Below are positions 1-6,204 of a DNA stretch of 13,849 nt, in pieces. The notes under the pieces are model-generated. The model was not told the origin of the DNA, ran no database searches, and worked only from the letters and a program-made list of their open reading frames with translations. The position numbers were made by a program, and so were the translations under genes. Position 1 is the first letter of the stretch; each line of letters starts with the position of its first letter. The DNA is from Owenweeksia sp. TMED14 (GTDB lineage Bacteria > Bacteroidota > Bacteroidia > Flavobacteriales > Schleiferiaceae). The stretch is from the NCBI GenBank assembly GCA_002167805.1, contig NHBT01000022.1:21174-35022 (forward strand). Reading direction: 5' to 3'.

Positions 1-1
1 A

Positions 2-190
2 AAAACAAAATATAATAAATACACGAAAGAAAAGAATGATGAACTTGCCAAAGCATTAACTTTTTTTGAAAAAGCATACGGTATAAACTCAAAAGATGAG
101 GCAACCTTAGAAGCATTGAAAGAGGTGTATTACAAGCTTGGAAAATATGATGATGCAAAAAGAATCATGTCAGAACTTTCTGAATTATGA
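2..190 (+). CDS. Tetratricopeptide-repeat protein, C-terminal end (partial)
   Basis: An open frame runs from the left edge to a TGA at 188-190 and encodes the last 62 residues of a protein whose start lies outside the window. The visible part resembles two TPR helical hairpins: an ALTFFEKAYGI stretch, then an acidic linker, then EALKEVYYKLGKYDDAKRIM, where the G-K-Y-D-D-A pattern is typical of the second TPR helix pair. TPR repeats are protein-protein interaction scaffolds, and Bacteroidota carry many such proteins in the periplasm or at the membrane. The partner and location cannot be told from this fragment. A strong terminator follows within about 25 bases, so the upstream transcription unit probably ends here. 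Confidence 0.75.
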   Translation, partial: KTKYNKYTKEKNDELAKALTFFEKAYGINSKDEATLEALKEVYYKLGKYDDAKRIMSELSEL

Positions 191-212
191 GAAATAACAA
201 ATAAAACTTTAG

Positions 213-246
213 AAGACGCGATCAATTTCTTGTTCGCGTTTTTTTT
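213..246 (+). terminator. Intrinsic terminator after the TPR gene
   Basis: ACGCGA at 216-221 pairs perfectly with TCGCGT at 234-239 across a 12-base loop. The stem can extend by G-T and A-T pairs to 213/242. It is followed by an unbroken run of eight T (239-246). A GC-rich stem plus a T-run in AT-rich DNA is the classic Rho-independent terminator. It closes the TPR gene and ends only three bases before the next start codon. Confidence 0.85.
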
Positions 247-249
247 AGA

Positions 250-867
250 ATGAATTACGACGAGGCATTTAAACATTTGAACAAAGATCTAGTAATGAAT
301 TACCTGATCCAGAAGATGGGTTCAGAAATTGACCTGTATGATCGTTACAACGAAAATTTAGCCAGAGCTCTTGCGGATTTAATCATTGAGCAGCAGATTA
401 GCTTTAAAGCCGCAATTACTATCAAAAATAGATTTTCAGACCTAACCTCAAATCTCTCTAATAAGGAAATTTTAAATCTTGACAATCATGTAATTCAATC
501 AATCGGGATTTCTTTTAGAAAGGTTGAATATATAAAGAATATATTTTACTATTTCTTACATTCCAATTTTGATTTTAAATCAGCCACAGACCAAGAGATT
601 GAAACGGAGTTAAGAAATATAAAAGGAGTAGGTGTGTGGACAGTAGAAATGTTCATGATATTTATATTATTTCGAATGGATATATTTTCTAAGGGGGATA
701 TAGCCCTAATAAATAGCATTAAAATAAATTACAGAATCGATAGTTTAGGCGGCGAAAAGTTAGAGGAAATAATTAACAAATGGTCACCTTTCAAAACCAT
801 AGCATCTCTTTTGTTATGGAAATCTATCGAAACCAAGGAATTTTACGGAAACACACTTCAAGGTTGA
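250..867 (+). CDS. AlkA-like DNA-3-methyladenine glycosylase (HhH-GPD family)
   Basis: A 205-residue base-excision-repair enzyme of the HhH-GPD superfamily, expected to remove alkylated purines such as 3-methyladenine from DNA. Visible landmarks are the IIEQQIS segment (45-51), matching the GQQ(I/V)S motif of AlkA-type enzymes; the helix-hairpin-helix NIKGVGVWTVEMF (123-135), which grips the DNA backbone; and the catalytic aspartate D150 in DIFSKGDIAL. At about 205 residues it matches the short bacterial form without the AlkA N-terminal domain. The ATG at 250 gives the expected N-terminus, with an AFKHLNKD-type opening, but lies three bases after a terminator T-run and has no ribosome-binding site. 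An in-frame ATG at 295 is the alternative. The gene converges on the DnaE gene of the translesion cassette. The family call is firm; the exact substrate is not. Confidence 0.88.
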   Translation: MNYDEAFKHLNKDLVMNYLIQKMGSEIDLYDRYNENLARALADLIIEQQISFKAAITIKNRFSDLTSNLSNKEILNLDNHVIQSIGISFRKVEYIKNIFYYFLHSNFDFKSATDQEIETELRNIKGVGVWTVEMFMIFILFRMDIFSKGDIALINSIKINYRIDSLGGEKLEEIINKWSPFKTIASLLLWKSIETKEFYGNTLQG

Positions 868-946
868 GGATTATTTATTTCTATAATGGTAATCAAAGGG
901 GTGTGCTTAATTTGTTGAAGTTGACGAATTTTATAGACGATAGGTG

Positions 947-973
947 TTATGTTAAATTAATTAGTTAACATAA
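947..973. repeat. AT-rich hairpin between convergent genes
   Basis: TTATGTTAA (947-955) is perfectly complementary to TTAACATAA (965-973) around a nine-base loop. It overlaps a 12-base AT palindrome at 971-982. It sits between the convergent glycosylase and DnaE genes, where a bidirectional terminator would be expected. Neither side has a convincing T-run, so termination is only a possibility. The rest of 868-998 shows no gene. Confidence 0.4.
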
Positions 974-998
974 TATATATTATAGGAAAACAATAATT

Positions 999-3956
999 TT
1001 AATTCGGTTGTAAGTGGGTCTTCATGTCGGTATAACGTGAATCCGGCCTCCTTGGGCAATAATTACAGTCAAAAACTTCAAGGGTTAAGTAGCCATAATC
1101 ATCTCTAACGTACCCGTGCAATAAGTACAAACCGTTTCGTCGGATTATATTATTTCGCATGGAATTTGGAAAATGTACGGTATTAAAAATTTCACCACTA
1201 ATCTCTAGGAATGTCCCAAATTGCATAAATTCCCCTTTTTCCGTCTCATTGCGCTTTACCGTAATAACATATCCGATGGTTCTTATTGTGTTATCTACAT
1301 ATGCACCCCAAGTCTTTACAGGAGTGGATTTTTTCCCTTGCCAGCCAGTAAATAATCTAAAAGGATGACTTAAACTAAACCCAAATAACTCTTCCTGATC
1401 GTACAAATCATCTAGTTCATTATTTTCTAGCTTAGGTAAGATTAAACTTTTTGGGGAGTTTTTAAAAATAAGTAAAGTTGATTCATCTTCTTTATTATAT
1501 CTTATTTGATGGTAAGCATCCCATAGAATATCACGTTTTGGTCTTTTTGTAAATCTGAACGCTCCAGATTTAATCAACAGCAATAAAGAATCTAGTGTGA
1601 GTTTTTTAGTCTTCTTTTTTAAACGATTGATAAAATTATTTAAAGAGCTGTAGGCCCCATTTTTCTTACGTTCAACTTCAATTTCTCTGCATAGCTCAAC
1701 ATCAATTCCAGATATCCGCTCTGTACCTATAATGATTCTATTTTTAGATCTTATAACGGTTGTCAATTCCCCCTCATTTACACATGGGGGTTCAATTTTA
1801 GCACCACATTGCTTAGCTTCATGGAAATAAAATTCAGCTTTATAGAAGCCGCCACCATTATTAATTGTAGCCACCATATACTCAATTGGAAAATGAGCTT
1901 TTAAATATAGACTTTGGAGGCTCTCTAAGGCGTAAGATGCTGAGTGTCCCTTAGCAAAAGCATACCCCGCAAAACTCTCAATTTGTCGCCATACTTCTTT
2001 ATAATCTGATGCTAAATACCCCTTTCGTTTACAGTTTATTAAAAACTGCTTTTTTAAAGTAATAAACTCCTCCTTTGACCTGTATTTTCCAGACATCCCT
2101 CTTCGTAATATATCTGCTTCTGAAAGTGTCAAGTCTGCATATTTATGAGCTACTTTAATCACATCTTCTTGGTAAACCATAATTCCATATGTTTCAGGCA
2201 TTATAGCAGTTAATATTGGGTTTGCATTTTTCCTTAACTTAGGAATTCGATGCCTTTCTATGTATTCGCGCATCATTCCAGACTTAGCAACTCCAGGCCT
2301 GATAATAGAACTTGCTGCAACCAGTTCTAGGTAATTCGATGTTTTTAACTTTTTCATTAACATTCTCATCGCAGGTGATTCAATATAGAAACATCCTAAC
2401 GTTTCCCCTTTCTGTAATAACGAGATGCTTGATGGGTCAGATTTAATTTTTTGTGTATTATGTATATCGATCAACTTTGACTTTTTAGGATGATTTTTTT
2501 TAATAATATCAATACATTCTGATATTTTACTCACTCCCCGCTGTCCAAGTATGTCAAATTTATGTATACCTAATTTTTCTGCTGTATACATATCAAAATT
2601 TGCTGTAGGAAATCCTTTTGGAGGTACAAATGTGCTTGAAAATGCATGAATAGGTTCATTAGTGATAATAATACCCCCAGAGTGTATGCTCATCTGATTT
2701 GGAAGTCCCTTAATCCTGTTGGCGTAATTAATTACGCATTTGGCAATATTATCTTCATTGTTAGCTATTTCTTTATTTATAAGATCGTCGATTTCGAGCT
2801 TAGGTAATCCAAATACCTTACCTATTTCTCGAATGGCAGACCTGTCCTGAAAGGTGTTGCAGGCTCCTAATAATGATGTGTTTGAGAATCTATTAAAGAT
2901 GTATTCAGTAACACGAGGCCGATCCCTCCAGGAAAAATCTATATCAAAGTCTGGGGGTGATTGTCTGTGTAGATTTATAAATCTCTCAAAATAAAGATCT
3001 AAATCAACAGGATCTACATTGGTTATGTTTAACAAATAAGCTACTATGCTATTTGCTCCACTTCCACGGCCTACATAAAAAAAATTTTCTTTTTGAGCGT
3101 AACGTGTTATGTCCCAATTGATTAAAAAGTATGATAAAAAAGATTTCTCTGTAATAAGCTCCAGTTCTTTCTTTAGTCGGTCTTTAATATTTTGATTTAC
3201 ATATTGGTATCTTTTAGGTAATGCGTCATAACATAGTTGCTTAAGTAGAGCTCTGTCTTTATCCACCTTTCCAGTGTATGTTTTTTGATTTTTGCTTTCG
3301 GGTCCTCTATTTAAGAATTGATCCCAAGGCGGCAATGATTTAATAAAAGATTGACTGTATGACCAAAGAGTTTGTGAGAATTGTAATTCAATTACACTTT
3401 TATCTTTCCAGATGTGGTCATGAGCCAGACAATCAAGTTTATTCAAATTGCTTAGCACAGTATTATTGTCGATTGATCGTAACAATTTATGAGTGTTGTA
3501 GTCTCTCATATTCTCAAAAGCTAATGTTTCCCAAGCGATACAGCGATTGAATTGCTTATGGTTAGTAGCTTTTATTTGTTCACTCGCCTCAACTCCAATC
3601 CATTCATTTGAATAAAGTTTCCTTTCGGGCGCTTGTTTAAGGGGGTAAACTACTCGAATATCCTTTAGGTTTAAGTGTGTTAAATCCCTTTGGTCTTTAC
3701 TTAGCCATTCATTCAGGTTTTGAAAGCCTATCGGCGATTCTGGAATTAATAAAGCCTTGCGTACAGCTCCATCTCTTAAATCGACAGCTGGCTGTATTGG
3801 GATATTAGCCATTTGTAAAGCTGGAAGTATTCCTGCTGTGCTATTGATTTCTGCTAAAATAAGTGGTATACATCCATGTTTTTCAGCTAGCCTTATTATT
3901 TGTTCTGTGCTCAGTACTCCAAAGCGGAAACTATACGCACTATGCGTAATGAACAT
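999..3956 (-). CDS. Short, error-prone-type DNA polymerase III alpha subunit (DnaE2/ImuC-like)
   Basis: A 985-residue C-family DNA polymerase, likely acting in translesion synthesis rather than replication. Polymerase landmarks are intact: GRGSGANSIVAYLL (296-309), the palm motif PDFDID with D336 and D338, and D468 in HKFDILG, corresponding to E. coli D401, D403 and D555. The finger region (SFAGYAFAKGHSASYA, 661-676) and an OB-like domain (about 880-965) follow. Two regions depart from replicative DnaE. The N-terminal PHP domain is about 65 residues shorter than in E. coli and its metal-binding positions are lost (F12, E36, I37). The protein also ends after the OB fold, without the tau-binding tail. 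QEELF (854-858) could be a clamp-binding peptide, but it overlaps a conserved E-x-L-G stretch of the family. The ATG at 3956 has an A-rich leader. It is the third gene of the repressor-DinB-DnaE cassette, after a 131-base gap. Confidence 0.88.
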   Translation of the reverse strand: MFITHSAYSFRFGVLSTEQIIRLAEKHGCIPLILAEINSTAGILPALQMANIPIQPAVDLRDGAVRKALLIPESPIGFQNLNEWLSKDQRDLTHLNLKDIRVVYPLKQAPERKLYSNEWIGVEASEQIKATNHKQFNRCIAWETLAFENMRDYNTHKLLRSIDNNTVLSNLNKLDCLAHDHIWKDKSVIELQFSQTLWSYSQSFIKSLPPWDQFLNRGPESKNQKTYTGKVDKDRALLKQLCYDALPKRYQYVNQNIKDRLKKELELITEKSFLSYFLINWDITRYAQKENFFYVGRGSGANSIVAYLLNITNVDPVDLDLYFERFINLHRQSPPDFDIDFSWRDRPRVTEYIFNRFSNTSLLGACNTFQDRSAIREIGKVFGLPKLEIDDLINKEIANNEDNIAKCVINYANRIKGLPNQMSIHSGGIIITNEPIHAFSSTFVPPKGFPTANFDMYTAEKLGIHKFDILGQRGVSKISECIDIIKKNHPKKSKLIDIHNTQKIKSDPSSISLLQKGETLGCFYIESPAMRMLMKKLKTSNYLELVAASSIIRPGVAKSGMMREYIERHRIPKLRKNANPILTAIMPETYGIMVYQEDVIKVAHKYADLTLSEADILRRGMSGKYRSKEEFITLKKQFLINCKRKGYLASDYKEVWRQIESFAGYAFAKGHSASYALESLQSLYLKAHFPIEYMVATINNGGGFYKAEFYFHEAKQCGAKIEPPCVNEGELTTVIRSKNRIIIGTERISGIDVELCREIEVERKKNGAYSSLNNFINRLKKKTKKLTLDSLLLLIKSGAFRFTKRPKRDILWDAYHQIRYNKEDESTLLIFKNSPKSLILPKLENNELDDLYDQEELFGFSLSHPFRLFTGWQGKKSTPVKTWGAYVDNTIRTIGYVITVKRNETEKGEFMQFGTFLEISGEIFNTVHFPNSMRNNIIRRNGLYLLHGYVRDDYGYLTLEVFDCNYCPRRPDSRYTDMKTHLQPN

Positions 3957-4013
3957 TTTTATTTTTTATCTTTCTTTTTTATTAATTCTATTATTTAATT
4001 TAATTGATTTAAA

Positions 4014-4030
4014 TTGCTGATTTACAGCAA
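4014..4030 (-). repeat. Hairpin in the dinB-dnaE gap (first of two)
   Basis: TTGCTG (4014-4019) pairs perfectly with CAGCAA (4025-4030) around a five-base loop. Read on the transcribed minus strand, the stem is followed by TTTAAAT rather than a clean T-run, so it is at best a weak terminator or attenuator ahead of the DnaE gene. Confidence 0.4.
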
Positions 4031-4039
4031 AATAAGTTT

Positions 4040-4062
4040 CAATATAGAAAAAACCTATATTG
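4040..4062 (-). repeat. Hairpin or inverted repeat in the dinB-dnaE gap (second of two)
   Basis: CAATATAG (4040-4047) and CTATATTG (4055-4062) form a perfect 8-bp inverted repeat with a seven-base spacer that reads GTTTTTT on the transcribed strand. It lies 25 bases after the DinB stop codon. It could be an RNA hairpin affecting readthrough or stability, or a protein-binding site. Its sequence differs from the inverted repeat upstream of the repressor gene. No convincing promoter for the DnaE gene was found in the gap. Confidence 0.45.
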
Positions 4063-4087
4063 GCTTCACCAGGCCCCCATTGAATGT

Positions 4088-5299
4088 TTATTTTTTTCTA
4101 TTAGCTAATAATGGCGGACAGTCCCCATCAAAGGGATTTTCTCTACCTATGGTGTGCGAATCGAGGCCGCTAGCCCTAACCACACACCTATCACCATAGG
4201 TGTTTCTAATTTTATCCATAGCATCACAAAGCTTTTCATCTTTACTACATGAATCAAATAAATAATACTGCCTCCCTCCTTCAATTAAACCACTGAGACT
4301 CACCCCTATCAATCTAATCCTCATCCTTCTGCTCAAAATTTGATTAAGCAACTCTTTCCCTTTCTTTATAAGGATTGAATCAGAATGAGTGTAGTGAATA
4401 CTGGCTTGTTTGTTTTGAGTATGAAAATCAGCATACCGGATCTTAACACTAATACAGCTAGCCAGCTTACCGCCCCTCCTAAGCTGAAAGGCTAAATTTT
4501 CAATCATAGCCATTAAAATACCAGTCACTTTATTTAAATCCATGGTGTCTTGACCAAACGTTCTTTCTGTAGATATAGATTTTCGTTCAGTTGTTTCACA
4601 AACAGGAGTTTGATCAATGCCACGAGCTTTTTCCCAAATTACCTGACCATTTTTACCGAAAACAGTCAAAAGAGCGCTCATTGGCATTTTCTGGAGTGTT
4701 CCAATAGTCTGAATACCCAACCCTCTGAGCGCTTGATATGTCTTTGGACCTACCATAGGTATTTTTCGAACAGATAATGGTGACAAAAAATATCGCTCAA
4801 AGCCAGATTTAACGAAAATTTCATTATTAGGCTTAGCTTCGCCTGTAGCAACTTTAGATACTGTTTTGTTTACAGATAGACCAAAAGATATAGGGAGACC
4901 AGACTCTTTAATAATTTTTTGTCGTAAGTCTGAAGCCACCTTGAGTGATCCAAAAAATTTATCCATTCCGGTTAAGTCAGCATAGAATTCATCTATTGAT
5001 GTCTTTTCTACAACGGGCAAATTCTCTTTGGCAATTTCTGTAACAATTTTAGATTGTTTAGAATAAGCTAAAGAGTTCCCTTTAATAACGACAGCCTCAG
5101 GACAAAGCCTTCTTGCTGTTTTCATTGACATCGCAGAGGCTATCCCATATGATCGAGCCTCATAGCTGCAAGCTGCGACAACTCCCCTTTCTGAAGTTCC
5201 TCCAATAATAACAGGAATACCATTAAGTCGGCTATCTTGAAGTCTCTCTACAGAAACAAAAAAACTATCTAAGTCCATGTGTAAAATAGATTTGATCAT
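4088..5299 (-). CDS. dinB: Y-family translesion DNA polymerase (DNA polymerase IV, DinB/UmuC type)
   Basis: A 403-residue Y-family DNA polymerase that copies damaged templates with low fidelity. The catalytic acids are present: D9 in HMDLDSFF, and D103-E104 in TSIDEFYADLT. F14 is the steric gate that excludes ribonucleotides. The finger motif SYEARSYGIASAMS (45-58), the helix-hairpin-helix VRKIPMVGPKTYQALRGLG (177-195) and the little-finger domain (about 240-345) are in the usual order. QYYLF at 344-348 matches the QxxLF sliding-clamp-binding peptide. About 55 residues follow it, with no recognised domain. Because the active site is intact, this is an active-type enzyme and not the catalytically dead ImuB of imuA-imuB-dnaE2 cassettes. 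The gene lies 21 bases after the S24 repressor gene and 131 bases before the DnaE gene on the same strand, so co-transcription is likely. The start at 5299 gives the standard N-terminus. Confidence 0.95.
   Translation of the reverse strand: MIKSILHMDLDSFFVSVERLQDSRLNGIPVIIGGTSERGVVAACSYEARSYGIASAMSMKTARRLCPEAVVIKGNSLAYSKQSKIVTEIAKENLPVVEKTSIDEFYADLTGMDKFFGSLKVASDLRQKIIKESGLPISFGLSVNKTVSKVATGEAKPNNEIFVKSGFERYFLSPLSVRKIPMVGPKTYQALRGLGIQTIGTLQKMPMSALLTVFGKNGQVIWEKARGIDQTPVCETTERKSISTERTFGQDTMDLNKVTGILMAMIENLAFQLRRGGKLASCISVKIRYADFHTQNKQASIHYTHSDSILIKKGKELLNQILSRRMRIRLIGVSLSGLIEGGRQYYLFDSCSKDEKLCDAMDKIRNTYGDRCVVRASGLDSHTIGRENPFDGDCPPLLANRKK
4256..4270 (-). other. Predicted beta-clamp-binding peptide QYYLF in DinB
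   Basis: Codons 344-348 of the Y-family polymerase encode QYYLF, followed by Asp. This fits the bacterial clamp-binding consensus QxxLF seen near the end of the little-finger domain in DinB and UmuC proteins. It would recruit the polymerase to the replication clamp at stalled forks. Confidence 0.7.
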
Positions 5300-5320
5300 T
5301 TTTGGACCTAAAAATCTTTA

Positions 5321-6118
5321 TTAAGCTACATTTTTCTCTAGCGCAGAACGAAGTGATCTAACCTCTCTTTGAAGAACCTCTAATTGATTTATAATATTAT
5401 CGCTTGAGTTCTGCTTGGAGAGATCAAATTGTATATTACCTTCTACCTTCCAAACTTCAAGAATATCTTCTACACTAACCCTATATGGTTTATAGATCGA
5501 ATTATCTGAAATAAGTTCGATCTCACCAGTCTCTATTATGTGGTTTTTTGCTCTTTTAAAGACAATGCCATCTTCCTGAGTTAAGAATATATATAACTCT
5601 CCCGTTTGAATTTTCGACCAGTCTTGAAGATAGCTAGATATCAAGTATGACCCTGGCAAAAAAGGCAACATGCTATCTCCTTGTATTTGAAATACACGCC
5701 TAGTTTCTTCAGATGAAATTTCAGGCATTGGAAGTGAAAACTGAGGTAAAGCCTCAACAAAATCAATATCCCCATAGCCACCCAAATAACCTGCTGCCGC
5801 TTTTACAGGAACAAGAGATACTTTTTCTTTATTTGTTTCTGAATCAATAGGAACCGCTAAGACACGTAACTTATTTCCAGCCAATCGATTATTGTCTTTT
5901 AAAATCAATTTAGATCCCCCTACTTTTCCAGAAATCATATCATCAATACTTAAATTAAATAATTTAGAAAATGCTAATAAGGATTCTATTTTAGGCTCAG
6001 CACGCCCCTCTTCATAAGCTCCAATTAAAGATCTTTTTAGCCCAACACGCTTTGCAAGCTGCTCCTGAGTCCAGCCGTTTAGCTTTCTCATAGATTTAAG
6101 TGTCTGATCTAATTTCAT
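5321..6118 (-). CDS. XRE-S24 (CI/LexA-like) self-cleaving repressor
   Basis: A 265-residue regulator. Residues 3-58 form an XRE/Cro-CI helix-turn-helix (WTQEQLAKRVGLKRSLIGAYEEG). From about 100 onwards it is an S24 LexA/UmuD-type peptidase domain. The predicted nucleophile is S149 in QIQGDSMLPFLPG and the general base is K188 in IVFKRAK. A VKAAAGYLGGYG stretch places a candidate cleavage bond at A109-G110, like the Ala-Gly bond of LexA. In that family, RecA filaments on single-stranded DNA stimulate self-cleavage and release the operator. The protein ends in an unusual coiled coil (I242, L246, L249, V253, L256, L260 in 3-4 spacing). It heads the cassette, 21 bases before the Y-family polymerase gene, and an inverted repeat overlaps its predicted promoter, suggesting autoregulation. 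XRE-S24 proteins are often prophage repressors, but no phage genes are nearby. Confidence 0.9.
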   Translation of the reverse strand: MKLDQTLKSMRKLNGWTQEQLAKRVGLKRSLIGAYEEGRAEPKIESLLAFSKLFNLSIDDMISGKVGGSKLILKDNNRLAGNKLRVLAVPIDSETNKEKVSLVPVKAAAGYLGGYGDIDFVEALPQFSLPMPEISSEETRRVFQIQGDSMLPFLPGSYLISSYLQDWSKIQTGELYIFLTQEDGIVFKRAKNHIIETGEIELISDNSIYKPYRVSVEDILEVWKVEGNIQFDLSKQNSSDNIINQLEVLQREVRSLRSALEKNVA

Positions 6119-6139
6119 ACGATTTACTATTTAAATTAG

Positions 6140-6160
6140 ATTACTAAAATAATTAGTAAT
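6140..6160. promoter_or_regulatory. Candidate operator: perfect 8-bp inverted repeat
   Basis: ATTACTAA (6140-6147) and TTAGTAAT (6153-6160) are exact reverse complements separated by AATAA, giving a 21-bp dyad. A further TTACTA half-site lies at 6124-6129, between the dyad and the repressor start codon. The dyad sits 22 bases upstream of the repressor ATG and covers the predicted -7 promoter box. Size, symmetry and position fit an operator for a dimeric XRE-type repressor. Chance AT-rich symmetry cannot be fully excluded. Confidence 0.6.
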
Positions 6161-6176
6161 TTTTAAATATCCAAAA
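6144..6176 (-). promoter_or_regulatory. Candidate promoter of the repressor-dinB-dnaE cassette
   Basis: On the minus strand TTTTG (6176-6172) is followed after 20 bases by TATTTTAG (6151-6144). This matches the Bacteroidota promoter pattern of TTG at -33 and TAnnTTTG at -7 with one mismatch and acceptable spacing. Transcription would start about 15-20 bases upstream of the repressor ATG at 6118. The -7 box lies inside the inverted repeat, so a bound repressor would block it. Confidence 0.45.
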
Positions 6177-6184
6177 CAAAAAGC

Positions 6185-6204
6185 GAATAGATATATTCTT
6201 TTTT
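6185..6204. terminator. Weak, possibly bidirectional hairpin after the BaiN gene
   Basis: GAATA (6185-6189) and TATTC (6194-6198) form a short stem with a four-base loop. On the minus strand it is followed by GC and then TTTTTG. On the plus strand it is followed by TTTTTT. The stem begins just after the BaiN stop codon at 6203-6205. It is a weak candidate because the stem has only five pairs, one of them G-C. Confidence 0.35.

Noticed and set aside
780..968. Short plus-strand open frame downstream of and overlapping the glycosylase gene
   Set aside because: It is mostly an out-of-frame reading of the glycosylase 3' end, with no recognisable domain or start context.
999..3956. Main replicative DNA polymerase III alpha subunit
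   Set aside because: It is about 175 residues shorter than E. coli DnaE, the PHP ligands are lost, there is no tau-binding tail, and it sits with a Y-family polymerase and an S24 repressor.
4088..5299. ImuB (inactive Y-family partner of DnaE2)
   Set aside because: D9, D103 and E104 are all present, whereas ImuB lacks the catalytic acids.
5321..6118. Prophage repressor, implying a prophage or phage remnant
   Set aside because: XRE-S24 proteins are often phage CI repressors, but no integrase, structural or lysis genes, attachment sites or base-composition break are present, and the downstream genes are host-type polymerases.
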